Source of the DNA: Crocodylus rhombifer
Taxonomy: Eukaryota > Chordata > Crocodylia > Crocodylidae
Assembly: GCA_038503035.1 (NCBI GenBank)
Contig: JAVSML010024365.1
Span: 372,001 to 436,000, forward strand
DNA length: 64,000 nt
Direction: 5' to 3'
The notes beneath the pieces are model-generated. The model worked only from the letters and a program-made list of their open reading frames with translations. It was not told the DNA's origin and searched no databases. Both the position numbers and the translations under genes were made by a program. Positions 47,560 through 57,142 of this stretch are shown piece by piece (within the stretch, counting starts at the first letter, position 1; every line of letters begins with the position of its first letter).

Positions 47560-48130
47560 GTATCAAAACAGCACACCTGCAAATCAAGCCGGATGGCAGA
47601 CAATTTAACCGGGAGTGCAGCTTGGCCTGATGGGGGCTCTGATTTCTAAAGGGCCTTTGCTGTGCCCTGTAACCAACCTCAAAACTCACCACACTCTATT
47701 TCTCATAAATAACAACTGCCAGGCTCTACAGCCTTTCACCTCTCGCTTCACAATTTCACAATTTCATATCCAGCACCACTGAATAAAAAAGGGGACATTT
47801 CTCTAGGAGACAGTCAATTTTTTTTTTCTTCCAACCCATGATAAATCACGTTGCACAGATATCAGCACTCAAACTAACCTTTGAATATGTGTGAGTGATG
47901 GTAAAACACTCGGCAGCCTGTATGGGGTTAATTAAGAGAGGCACCCTCGTGCTAAGTTACAGGGCAAGGCTCAATTAAGTTGGGAACTGAAATGGATAAT
48001 TCCATTAAAATGGATTTATTCACTGTGTCTGCTGCTGACACGCGTCATGCCGGGGAATATTCTCAATGCAAGTTTGTATTTCACTAGCTTGGCTTCCCTA
48101 TCTCTGTCAACACTAAATGACTTCAGAAAA
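47560..48130. promoter_or_regulatory. AT-rich block resembling conserved non-coding DNA
   Basis: Unique sequence with caatttaaccggg, ctcataaataacaac, ccatgataaatcacg, gggttaattaagag and caattaagttggg. A short direct repeat, cacaatttcacaatttca, lies at 47750-47766. It has no transposon ends and no frames of note. Confidence 0.3.
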
Positions 48131-49400
48131 GAGAGGAACAATTACTAAGGCGTGTTAGGCCAGCATCAGCCCTGGGCTCACTCCAGTGCTGTCCGTAGTT
48201 AGGGTTGGGCTGAGGCTGGTCTACAGCACATACAAGGGCATCCATCCCTTTGGGGAAAAAAATGGGATTTCTGGTTCTATTAGAGAAGCGGTGTGGTTTG
48301 GCCATGCTTACCCTGATGAGTGCCACTTGGGAGACTGTAGTCCGGTTCTCAGCTCAGGGCTGAGATCCCGAATAACACACTATCAACATGGGATCCCCTC
48401 AGCAGAGTCCCTTTGGATGGTACCCTGCTGTGACAGGTAACAGTCTGGCCCCCGGTTTCTTGTGCCTGGGGTTCGAAAGGGGATGGATGGTCCCCGTCTT
48501 CCTAGGGATATAGAGCATCCCACCCATGGCCGCTCCACGATGAGTCCACCGAGGATAAGGCTATTACAGCCAGGGAACCGTGTCTCTTAGCTCAAGCTAT
48601 GGACGCTGTTGCTTTTCTCCTGGTTTCAGTCCGAGGCTGAGTCTGCCGTCACGGCTGCTACTGCTTGAAATGGGAAAGGCAAAGAGCCGGTCTGATTGTC
48701 ATTTCTCTGACACCGGTGTAACTCCATCAAACTCACCAGAGGTAGACAGGTGAGATTGGCATCAAGCCCCGAGCTTCCTGCCTGGCTAATAACAATTCTG
48801 AGTAGCGGTGGAACCGCAGCCTCGTTCGGGATTTCATTAGCATATCTGCATATTTCAAACAATAATAATATTAACGGCATTCAGCATCTTCCTGAGCTGG
48901 ACTCTGGAGTTTATTTTGCCCATTGCACATTTGCAAGGACAAGAGGCCATGGCCTGAAAAGGAGCCAAAGAAGCAGAGAACAATAAAGGAAGCTAATACT
49001 GCAGCCCGGGCCCTGGGGCTCTGCCAGCCTCGGCATTTCCACTTGCAGGCGGATTGAGAGAGGCTCTGGGCTGCTCTGCATCATCTTTGCGTCCATTATG
49101 CAAAGCAGCCCAAACCGGCAGGTCATTTAGGTTGGGGTCATGGATGGAAATTTGCTGAATTTTTGCCGGGTTTTCTCCCAGAATCCCAGGATCTCTCCAG
49201 GACCTTTGAAACACAGCCTGGGAAAGCTTTGCAAACTGTGTGTGAACCTGACCTGTGTTCCAGGTTTGTGATGGATATGCAGCTCCACATGAAGAGAAGA
49301 GAGGCCCCCCGGCTCTGCTTGCAGAGATGGTTCAGGGGTCCGGCATCCTGAATGAGTAGGGATTGTGTTTTGTATTGTTCATACTTTGCAAAGGTGCACT
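48131..49400. other. Non-coding stretch, no gene recognised
   Basis: No exon or repeat is recognised. The part from 48830 to 48890 is AT-rich with aacaataataatatt. Confidence 0.35.
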
Positions 49401-49533
49401 TGCAGGGAGTAGATGCAGAGGGTGTGCTCTGCCTGAAGAGAGAGGAAGCTGCTCCTGTACAGCAGGACTGTATAAATCACTCCAAGAGAATTATTTAAGC
49501 CTCTTCTCTGCCAGGGCCTGCACCCCCACACGC
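49401..49533 (+). repeat. Left arm of a perfect 133-bp inverted repeat
   Basis: All 133 bases from tgcagggagtag to cacccccacacgc are the exact reverse complement of 52507-52639. Homology stops abruptly at both ends. The arm includes gtataaatcactccaag and gaattatttaagcc, is not low-complexity, and does not look like any transposon I know. Since nearby transposon copies are diverged, exact identity implies a recent event, gene conversion, strong constraint, or an assembly error. Confidence 0.97.
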
Positions 49534-50699
49534 AGAGGGAAGGGTGAGCTGCAGTGGCAGGTCGCTCCTGGTGGGTGCACAGATTAGCAGGGATCAAGCT
49601 GGTCTGGAGGCTGCCTGTGCAGCAACTCCTCTCCAGAGCAGCGCAGGACCAAAGCAAGGTGCTTCCAGAGGAGTGAGCCCGCTGACTTCTGCTCTTGCGC
49701 GTACCGGCATTGACCTGGTTGCTCTGCACTGGCATCGCTCGGAGTCAGAAGGCATCTGTTTAAGACCACAGGCCTGGAGAGTTGGTGCTGGAGCTCCGTA
49801 GGGTCTCATCCCTGCCCTCTCAGCACGAGAGAGGAACCCCAGCCACCCCTCCCCACAACCGATGCAATTGCCCAGCAGACGAGTACATCCGAACCGTGGT
49901 AATAATTAGCAGGCAATCTCAGAGTTACGCAAATGCAAACTGACGCCTGTAACCTGTGCCTTCGCTAACATGAGTTCGACAGCGAGCCCCGCTGTCTGTT
50001 GACATGTTGCTGCTCTTCACTAATAAAGAACTGCCGGAAACAATTACTCCGCTAGGGACCAACCTTATTATTTTTAATCTCCCTATTGGCCTAGTTGTTT
50101 GCCTCGTGAGAGGTACAAAAAAAAATGTGGCGCTGGAGACGGCTGGATGAGCAAGGCCGCGGTTGCACCTTCAGCGGGTCCCAGCCCCGGGCAGTCGCTC
50201 ATCTTTGAGAGATGGAATCGAAAAGCCCCCGGGCGATTCCTCACCAGCCTTGCCCCCCCTACACCCACGCTACAGGAGAGGCCAAAGGGGCAGATCCCCA
50301 AGCGTTAGGCTTGCTCTTGCCCTGTGCATGGTGTTGATGGGGGTAGAAAGGTGGTTTGAATCTTTCAGTTGCTCTGCCAACGCATCTCAGCGCCGACCTC
50401 CCCACCGCTCTGCTCTTCCAGGCCCCGGGAGCTCTGTCCATACCGTCTCCCCTCCCGCCGGCCCAGTCCTGGGCCTTTCATACCCCGACGCTCCCAGCCA
50501 GGCTGTATTGCACTGGGCTGTGCGCTCGATGTTACAAGCAGGGACTGGGTGAAGAACAGCCGTCTCCCCATTTCATGTTGGACTTTCCTCAGCTCCTGAC
50601 CCCGAATCCCGGACCCTGACAATCGAGCGGTCAGGGCCTCGGCACTACCCCTAAGAAGCACTGAGAGCATCGTGCTGCAGAGCCGGGCTGTAAAAGGAG
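49534..50699. other. Spacer of the inverted repeat, no gene recognised
   Basis: Frames overlap in several phases at 50163-50670 (up to 129 codons plus and 101 minus) but resemble no protein. No transposon is recognised here. Confidence 0.35.
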
Positions 50700-51190
50700 C
50701 AACGCTGAGAATTTAATAAACAAACTCATTCCTTCCTTCCCAAAGGTCGGCTGCTCTGGAGCCAGTTCAGGGCATCGGGGCATCTTTCACTTCCATTTCT
50801 TCTGTTTAATTCTCACCAGTTCATTAAAACCTGACCTTCTGGGCTCCCTGTAACTACTTCTGACGTCCAGCAAGAGCAACCATTATATTTTAAAGGCTGT
50901 TAAACCGGCAATGATATTTTAGCTTCCTTTATTTTTTTATATATTTGATGGCAAATCATCAATCACTCGCAGAAACCCTAGCATGTGGCACAGCGTGGAG
51001 AAGGCAGTGGATGATAGGAACGTCGAGAAGGAGACAGCGACTGAATCCCATTTTCTATGAGCTACGGAAAGGTCGGGCGAGATTCCGGTCAATTATCTCA
51101 TTGTGTTTATTGATAAATCATTGGAGGTTTCATAGCTGTCAGTGTCTGACTTGAGACAAACAGATATTTAATTAAATGCCACGAAAGGAA
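50700..51190. promoter_or_regulatory. AT-rich block resembling conserved non-coding DNA
   Basis: The stretch has ttaaaccggcaatgatatt, gatggcaaatcatcaatc, ggtcaattatctcattg, tattgataaatcattgg and gatatttaattaaatgcc. It is unique-looking with homeodomain and PBX/MEIS-like words (tgataaat, tcaatcac). Inferred from texture only. Confidence 0.3.
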
Positions 51191-51334
51191 CAGGGAGGAT
51201 AAATGTGCTAGATAAAAATTCCTATGACTTTGCCCAGCTTGAAGACAAGCAGAAACGGAGATGAAATTGTCCCCTAAGCGATCACCAGCCTGGCTACTTG
51301 GGCATCCCCTTCCACAAGTGTGTCAGGTATCCAG

Positions 51335-51490
51335 GTTTAGCTGTATTGGTCTAGAGGAGAAGGCAATCAGGACTCATGGTAGAGATGATACCTTTTATTG
51401 GACCAAGAAGATTTTTGCAAAAAAAATTCTTTAATTGCAAGCTTTCGGGCACAAACACCCTTCATCAGGCATTGGAGAAAAGATTATAAA
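51335..51490 (-). mobile_element. Penelope-like or SINE-type repeat fragment
   Basis: The sequence ccaggtttagctgtattgg tctagag, ataccttttattggaccaa, gcaagctttcgggcac and cccttcatcaggcattgg is a widespread reptile interspersed-repeat pattern. The paired cttcatcag and aagctttcg words are, on the minus strand, ctgatgaag...cgaaagctt, as in vertebrate Penelope-like elements. I cannot choose between a Penelope-like element and a SINE from memory. Related words at 52177-52217 (gaaagctgtttgcagctc, tagtcagtctataagg) may be a second decayed fragment in the opposite orientation. Confidence 0.55.
51436..51470 (-). ncRNA. Hammerhead-ribozyme-like core motif
   Basis: The minus strand reads CUGAUGA, then A GGG UGUUUGUG CCC, then GAAA GC. 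CUGAUGA and GAAA are the two conserved hammerhead core strands, and GGG/CCC could form stem II. Penelope-like retroelements are known to carry small hammerheads. An extra A before GGG departs from the ideal, and I could not draw a good stem I or a clear cleavage triplet, so activity is doubtful. Confidence 0.3.
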
Positions 51491-52506
51491 AGTTCACTTA
51501 CACACTTATGAGCGTGTAAGTGCATCTGAGCAGACAGGTAGGAGCTGAAGATTGAAATGTTTTGGGGAAACGGGGAGTGGAGCAGGTTTATTTAACTCTG
51601 AGGAGCTGCGAATCAGAGCCATTTTGGGGTCACAACTGCAGTGTTTCCTGGCTGCTCATCCTTAGTCTCCATTTTTGTCTCCACCCTTCAAAACTCCTGG
51701 ATGTTTTGTGGACAGCAGTCTTTGCTTAGGAAAGCCCTGACAATGCAACGGCACTGAATGACCGGGCAGAGCTTCGAGGCATGGATGGAGATCACCCCAC
51801 CGGGGCAGCGATACAAGCCAGGAATGAGGTGCCTGGGCAGGGCACAGGGTAGGAGCAGCTGCGGGACAAAGTGCTGGTGCATCATCATTTCAGAGCCAAC
51901 ATATATCAGGTTGCAGCCTAAATCCTTGGGATTTTGATTTTTTGGGGCCAGAAATTATTTTCTACAGATAAAAATCATACCCCCACCAGGTTTGCCATGT
52001 ATGGGTTTCAAGCAGCATCCAGCACAATGGAGCACTGCTGCTGCATGATGCTCCCACAGTAAAATAGGAGAAGGAGTCGGACAAGCTCCTGGGGAGGGGT
52101 TGTACAGAGGAGGGGGTAACCAAACGGCTGCTCTGTGCACGTCCTTTCACTGCCTCTGTGGAAGTGAGCTTGGGACCATGAAAGCTGTTTGCAGCTCTGA
52201 TGTAGTCAGTCTATAAGGTATGTATAGACTACATGCACATCTACCCTGCCTGGTGCTAATGGGGGAGGCTGGGAGCTAGGCTCAGATCTGCTTGCGGCCC
52301 ACCGCAGATCATTAAGCAGCAGGCGATGGGGCAGGCTGGGCTGAGCCATGTTTTTGTGACAGCTGATGCGATTTGGCAGACGCGTTTTGTTTGTTCATCT
52401 AATTAGAAAGAGAGGCCCATGCCGGCTCGTTTTATTTTTCCCTTTGTCCGAATCTCCCGTGGTGTTTCCCTTAGTAGTGGTGATCCCGGGGCAGGGAAAG
52501 GGTGAA
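51491..52506. other. Spacer of the inverted repeat, no gene recognised
   Basis: Apart from the possible repeat words at 52177-52217, nothing is recognised. Only short frames occur. Confidence 0.35.
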
Positions 52507-52639
52507 GCGTGTGGGGGTGCAGGCCCTGGCAGAGAAGAGGCTTAAATAATTCTCTTGGAGTGATTTATACAGTCCTGCTGTACAGGAGCAGCTTCCTCTC
52601 TCTTCAGGCAGAGCACACCCTCTGCATCTACTCCCTGCA
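52507..52639 (-). repeat. Right arm of a perfect 133-bp inverted repeat
   Basis: Exact reverse complement of 49401-49533. The 2973 bases between the arms contain AT-rich unique DNA and a repeat fragment. The outer edge of this arm abuts an octamer word atttgcat (52639-52646) that is not present beside the left arm, so one arm has lost or gained context at the breakpoint. Confidence 0.97.
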
Positions 52640-54701
52640 TTTGCATAGGTAATGGCCAGATTATTAACAGCTCATTAGGAACATTGAGAAGTCAGGCTGA
52701 CGTGACAAAACCAAACCTCACAACCACCGGACTAGCAGGGAAGTGCATCCATCCCTTGCCTTAGAAATGACAAGGGAAATGCCACCAGGTGCAGAACTGC
52801 AGGTTAAAAAGCAGCTGGTGCCACAGAGGCGAGTGCAAAGCTCATGGTTCACTCGCATCATCCAAAACACACATTTGCGGAGAAGGCTGACATCCTTCTG
52901 GGGTGCTCACTGCAGGGGGTGCATATTTGCTGTCTGCAAGGTGGGGTGGCTGGGTGGAAAGAAGTGCCATACAGTTTGGGACAGGTGGAACAAGCCTATT
53001 ACATACAGGCATCAACTCGTGTGAGCGTCCATCCTAGCAAACACCCCCTCTGTGTCTGACAGACCCCCTACTGCTATTCTCAGGGATGGAGGTACGCATA
53101 GACGGAGCCAAAGTCTGGCCAGAAAATAGATAAGACAAGTGAAGCATTGGAGGAAAAGAAGGGTCCAGACTCAGTGAGTCTGTTAGGATGTCACAGCTCA
53201 ATACAGGACCTGGCCACAAGACAGCCTGGGAACCTCTGAATACTTTCCCCCTCCAATGCCAGAGGGTGAGGGCTTCCCACCACTAACCGCGACCTGCTGT
53301 GGAGGCTTTCACAGTCTGTGCCCAGCTCTATTTCCTGTCTTCTCACTGGCCCCATCATTCCTTCACCTTCCTAAACTCTACCAGAATTACCCCGATAATT
53401 TAAAGAATGAAAAAAGAAAAATGATAAGTGGAATATGAGCCAGTCCAGCAGGAGCCTCTGTCAGGACAGAAAGCTCTGGAGTCCTCAGATGAATAAAAAA
53501 ATAAAAGAGGTAAAAAAAAAAAACCTTGGATAAAATATAAATTAAAAAAGAAGAATAGAGCTGGTTTCAATCAATAACCCTTGAATTATTGACTGCTCTT
53601 ACCATTACAGTCTTATACCCCTGTAATCTTGTAGGGGAATTGTATAAAGAGCACATCTGTGGAAGATAAGATGGCCATTGTCAAAAGTCATAATTCATTC
53701 CAAGTCCAAAACTGATAGGCACAGCATGTACTTTCCCCCCCGCTCAGTGATCTGGTGTCATTGCAAATAACATGACATCATTATATCCAAGCCATATTAC
53801 ATATTATCAAAGGAGCTATCTCACATGCCTGGTGAGCTGTCATTATAGACAGGAGGACTTGTTTGAGTTAGGGACTTCTGCTTTCCCTTTTGTCAACTCA
53901 AGTTTAGACAGCTTTCTGTCTTTGAGAAGGCGCTGTGGCATGAAGGGTTTTCTGTTGGAAAAATGTGTCTGGGGAAGGGAAATTGAATAAGTTTGGATAA
54001 AATAAGTTTCAAGTGACTGATACATACAAAATTACAGCTTTTGTATGAAGGTAGTTCTTACGTATGATGCTGTCTTGACAGCCACGAAACTTGAAATTCC
54101 TGATCAAGCTGAGGACACGTACATCACGGAAAGTGAAAGCAAGCATCCCCCAAATTGCCTGCCAAGGTGCCTTCACAGGACTGCGTCCTGGAAGAGGCCA
54201 CTGTTAGGCATAAAAATCGCATTCAGTAGAGACAGCTCGGAACTATATTTGAAGAAGATCTTGCTGTTTGCATCAAACTCATCCTCCCCGGGTCTGGCTG
54301 TTGTTCCACAACCCCCAGAAAAGGAATTGGCATCGGAATTTCCCCCCCAAAGTTTCTACATTACTGGGGGAAAAGTATTACGGATGGAAAAATGGAGTGC
54401 AAACAGCTGAGATCGCCAGCCTTCGCCAGTGGTTCTTTCTGAAGTAGGACTCTGTCTGCTGGGGAACGAACAGAGACCGATGTCCCTGCTTCGTGGTGCC
54501 ACCACATGAGGATGGTGTTCATTCACTGTAAGAGGTCCTGCTCCATATCTTCAAGGGCAAGTGGTGCTATGGGGTGCTTCTCTTTCTGAAAGCCCAAGAA
54601 GAGACATGGCAAAGGAAACCCACTTTGCCAAAGTGGTTTTCAACCCCCTTCTAAAAATCATGACCCACTACTGGAGATCAAGCAGAGCCCACCACACCAC
54701 T
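52640..54701. other. Non-coding stretch, no gene recognised
   Basis: From 53480 to 53570 the sequence is A-rich (A12 at about 53513). 53590-54040 is AT-rich unique DNA. A plus frame at 54045-54410 (121 codons) has no recognisable domain. Confidence 0.35.
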
Positions 54702-54905
54702 GATCATAAAATCCTAGACAACGAGGGCTGGAAGGGAGCTCAGGAGGTGACATCTAGTCTAACCCCTGCTCCAAGCAGGACCAGCCCCAGCTACATCATC
54801 CCGGACAAGGCTTGGTCTAACTGGGTCTTCAACACCTCCAAGGATAGAGACCCCACCACCTCTCTGGGTTGCTTGTTCCAGTGTTTTACTGCCCTCCCAT
54901 TGTTG
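54702..54905 (-). mobile_element. CR1 LINE 3' end fragment
   Basis: On the plus strand it opens with gatcataaaatcctagaca and continues ggaagggagctcaggagg, gctccaagcaggaccagcc, gggtcttcaacacctccaag and accacctctctgggttgc to gttccagtgttttactgcc. It is the reverse complement of the CR1 3' end including the end of ORF2. Confidence 0.92.
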
Positions 54906-55439
54906 TAAAGCTCATCCTTTCTTCCCACTGCTTGGGTCTCTGGTCCCCTCAGAGATTCACTCTTTTTTTTTTAGGGTGTTTCTGTCTAAATCAGGTTTCA
55001 CGTCCAAATACCAGAACCTGACTGGCGTGGGCAGATCTGCAACCTGCCAAGTACAAACCCAGTGCAACTCCAGACGCCTGGAGTCCTGGTTTCTGCAAGT
55101 GCTGGCAGTTGAGGAGCCAGGTGTGTCATTTCCCCGTGTGCGAGCACCAGCCCCATGGGCAAGGCCCAGCGCGAGAGCTGGCATTTTTGTCATCCCCTGC
55201 AGGACCCTGATTTCTGAAGGACGCACGTTGCTGGCCATGTACCCATCCAGAGCCTCTCCTCATCCAGCGGGCAGCCTCCATCTTCTCCTGGAATTGCCAC
55301 GAAGTGATTTTCCTTCAAAACTACATTGGGTTTTTGAAGCAGAGAGAGAAAGCGGAGAGAGGAGTGAGAGCAGTGGAAAGGCATATACCGTGCTGCTTTC
55401 TCTGGGGCATTGTGTCCAAATAGAAAAGCAAAGGTCTGC
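54906..55439. other. Non-coding stretch, no gene recognised
   Basis: A plus frame at 54976-55455 (159 codons) covers most of it but matches no family I know and has no exon-like boundaries. It remains an unexplained open frame of low merit. Confidence 0.3.
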
Positions 55440-55800
55440 TGATTTTTATTATTAAGATTTACAGCTAGGAGTTATTTTCCTTGGCAATACTGTCCACTGC
55501 ATTTATGAACAGCAATTACAAAGCATTTGGTACCTGGGAAAGCAACAGGCTCCGGATGAAATTCTCCGAGTGTATCACTCTGAGGAGCAAACACCGTTGG
55601 TAATAAATACCAGTGTTCATTAAAGGAGAAACACAGGATGCAATCCTCTCCCTGGCATTTTCCTTTCTCTGCTGAGCCGCAGTCTTCCTGCTTTACAAGG
55701 GCCCCTTCCCATCTCTGCTTTAATGAGGCAGGTGATAGGCCCATCTCTGTCACAGAGGGAGGACTGATGAGGCTCCACCATTTATAGAGGCCATGTGTTG
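55440..55800. promoter_or_regulatory. Possible conserved non-coding block
   Basis: Unique AT-rich sequence with attattaagatttacag, gaacagcaattacaaag, ggtaataaataccag and gttcattaaagg. Texture only. Confidence 0.25.
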
Positions 55801-55954
55801 GAGCCATGGGAGCGAAAAGTTTGCTCCAGCCTGTTCTGATGCTTGTCTTTGTGGCGTTGAGCCTGGGGAATGGGTTGGTGACTATTCAGACTTAAGGGCC
55901 AGTGTGTCGGGACCCCTTTCTGTACCATGGGGTGGACAGAGCTCACGCTGAGGG

Positions 55955-56205
55955 GCCAGCAAGGGAGCTGCAGCAAGGGGGGTTTAAGTTGGATATTAGG
56001 AAAAACTTTTTCATGAGGAGGGTGGTGAAATACTGGAACAGGCTACCCAGAGAGGTGGTGGACTCTCCATCCTTGGAGGTTTTGAAGACCCAGTTAGACC
56101 AAGCCTTGGCTGGGATGGTGTAGTTGGGGCTGGTCCTGCTTGGAGCAGTGGTTGGACTAGATGTGACCTCCTGAGGTCCCTTCAACCCTCCTTGTCTACG
56201 CTTGT
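55955..56205 (+). mobile_element. CR1 LINE 3' end fragment
   Basis: The sequence runs ggagctgcagcaagggggg, ttggatattaggaaaaact, aggagggtggtgaaatac, gagaggtggtggactctcc, gctgggatggtgtagttg, gctggtcctgcttggagc and ggactagatgtgacctcctg. A plus frame at 55902-56123 gives the ORF2 C-terminal tail with LDIRKNFFMRRVVKYWNRLP. It is 5' truncated. Confidence 0.93.
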
Positions 56206-57108
56206 ATCTCTAGTGCTGTAAGAAACCTCAGAGGCCCTGAGGAGCAGAGCCATCCAACCTGCTAATGCAAGGAGAGAATAAAATTAATAACATTTAGAAC
56301 AAGCCGTTTTCTCAAGTTGCAAATTAAAAGAAAAATCATCCTCCTGTTCCGGCCTCCTTTCAGCTCCCTGCCTTTGGCAAGGATTTCTAAGCTTCCCAGG
56401 ATCCTCCCATCCCATTTACGAAGGGTGTTTTGCTTTGGCCTTTAGCGGGTGGAAAGGTAACCCTAACACCACTGACTTCCTTTGCAGGGAGACAGGGAGG
56501 ATGCTCATGTGCAGGGAAGTCATGAAAAACTGCAGCGCTCTTGCAGATCAAGATGTTATTGTTCAATGCAATATTAATGATCAAGGCTGCAACCATTTGT
56601 AATGTGGTCATCACAAAAGCAGCTGTTACCATTTACATGTTGGTCTCCCAGAGAATGTTATTAAGGTAATATTTTATCATGAATTGTAGTAGCTCAGGGG
56701 CTGCATTCTTAATGGATGGAGCGAACATTTCTCCGATTTCTCAGTAATCATTCCTGTCCTTTGCTTAATCACAAGGCAGGGACTAGGAGAAAATTCAGCC
56801 AAGTCAGAGGCAACATTTTTGTCCGCGTCCAACTTGAAGGGGGAAAAAAATATATAAGAGATTGAGGGGGGGGAAATGTCTTGGGAGCCCCATAATTTTC
56901 TAGAGTTTGTACTTTAAAATATCCCAGTCCAAGTGCTGCTGTCACGGTTCCTCTGTGCTGAGGACCGGCTTCAACCCCCACACAACTCGATATTTATACA
57001 TGAGAAAGTAAATGCTCAGAAGATAAAAAATAAATCAGGTTAAAGTCTCACTAAGGGAGCTGGGATTTAGCAAAGGAGAAAAAAAGCAAGGAGGTGCAGT
57101 GCTGGCGT
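56206..57108. other. Non-coding stretch, no gene recognised
   Basis: AT-rich parts at 56270-56340 and 56640-56770 look like possible conserved non-coding DNA (ttattaaggtaatatttt). A short G8 run occurs near 56872. No gene is seen. Confidence 0.35.
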
Positions 57109-57142
57109 CTCTGCAAGTGCTGCTGCAGAAGCACTTGCAGAG
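57109..57142. repeat. Perfect 13-bp stem hairpin with 8-nt loop
   Basis: ctctgcaagtgct (57109-57121) pairs exactly with agcacttgcagag (57130-57142) around gctgcaga. Outside this, gcgt at 57105 can pair again with acgc at 57146-57149 across a bulge. The stem is short for a microRNA precursor; a small foldback is the plain reading. Confidence 0.85.

Noticed and set aside
48465..48485. tRNA gene or tRNA-derived SINE suggested by ggggttcgaaa
   Set aside because: Only the B-box-like word is present; no A box or acceptor stem pairing at the right spacing.
54976..55455. 159-codon plus-strand frame
   Set aside because: Unrecognised, no splice-like edges, next to a CR1 tail; kept only as a note.
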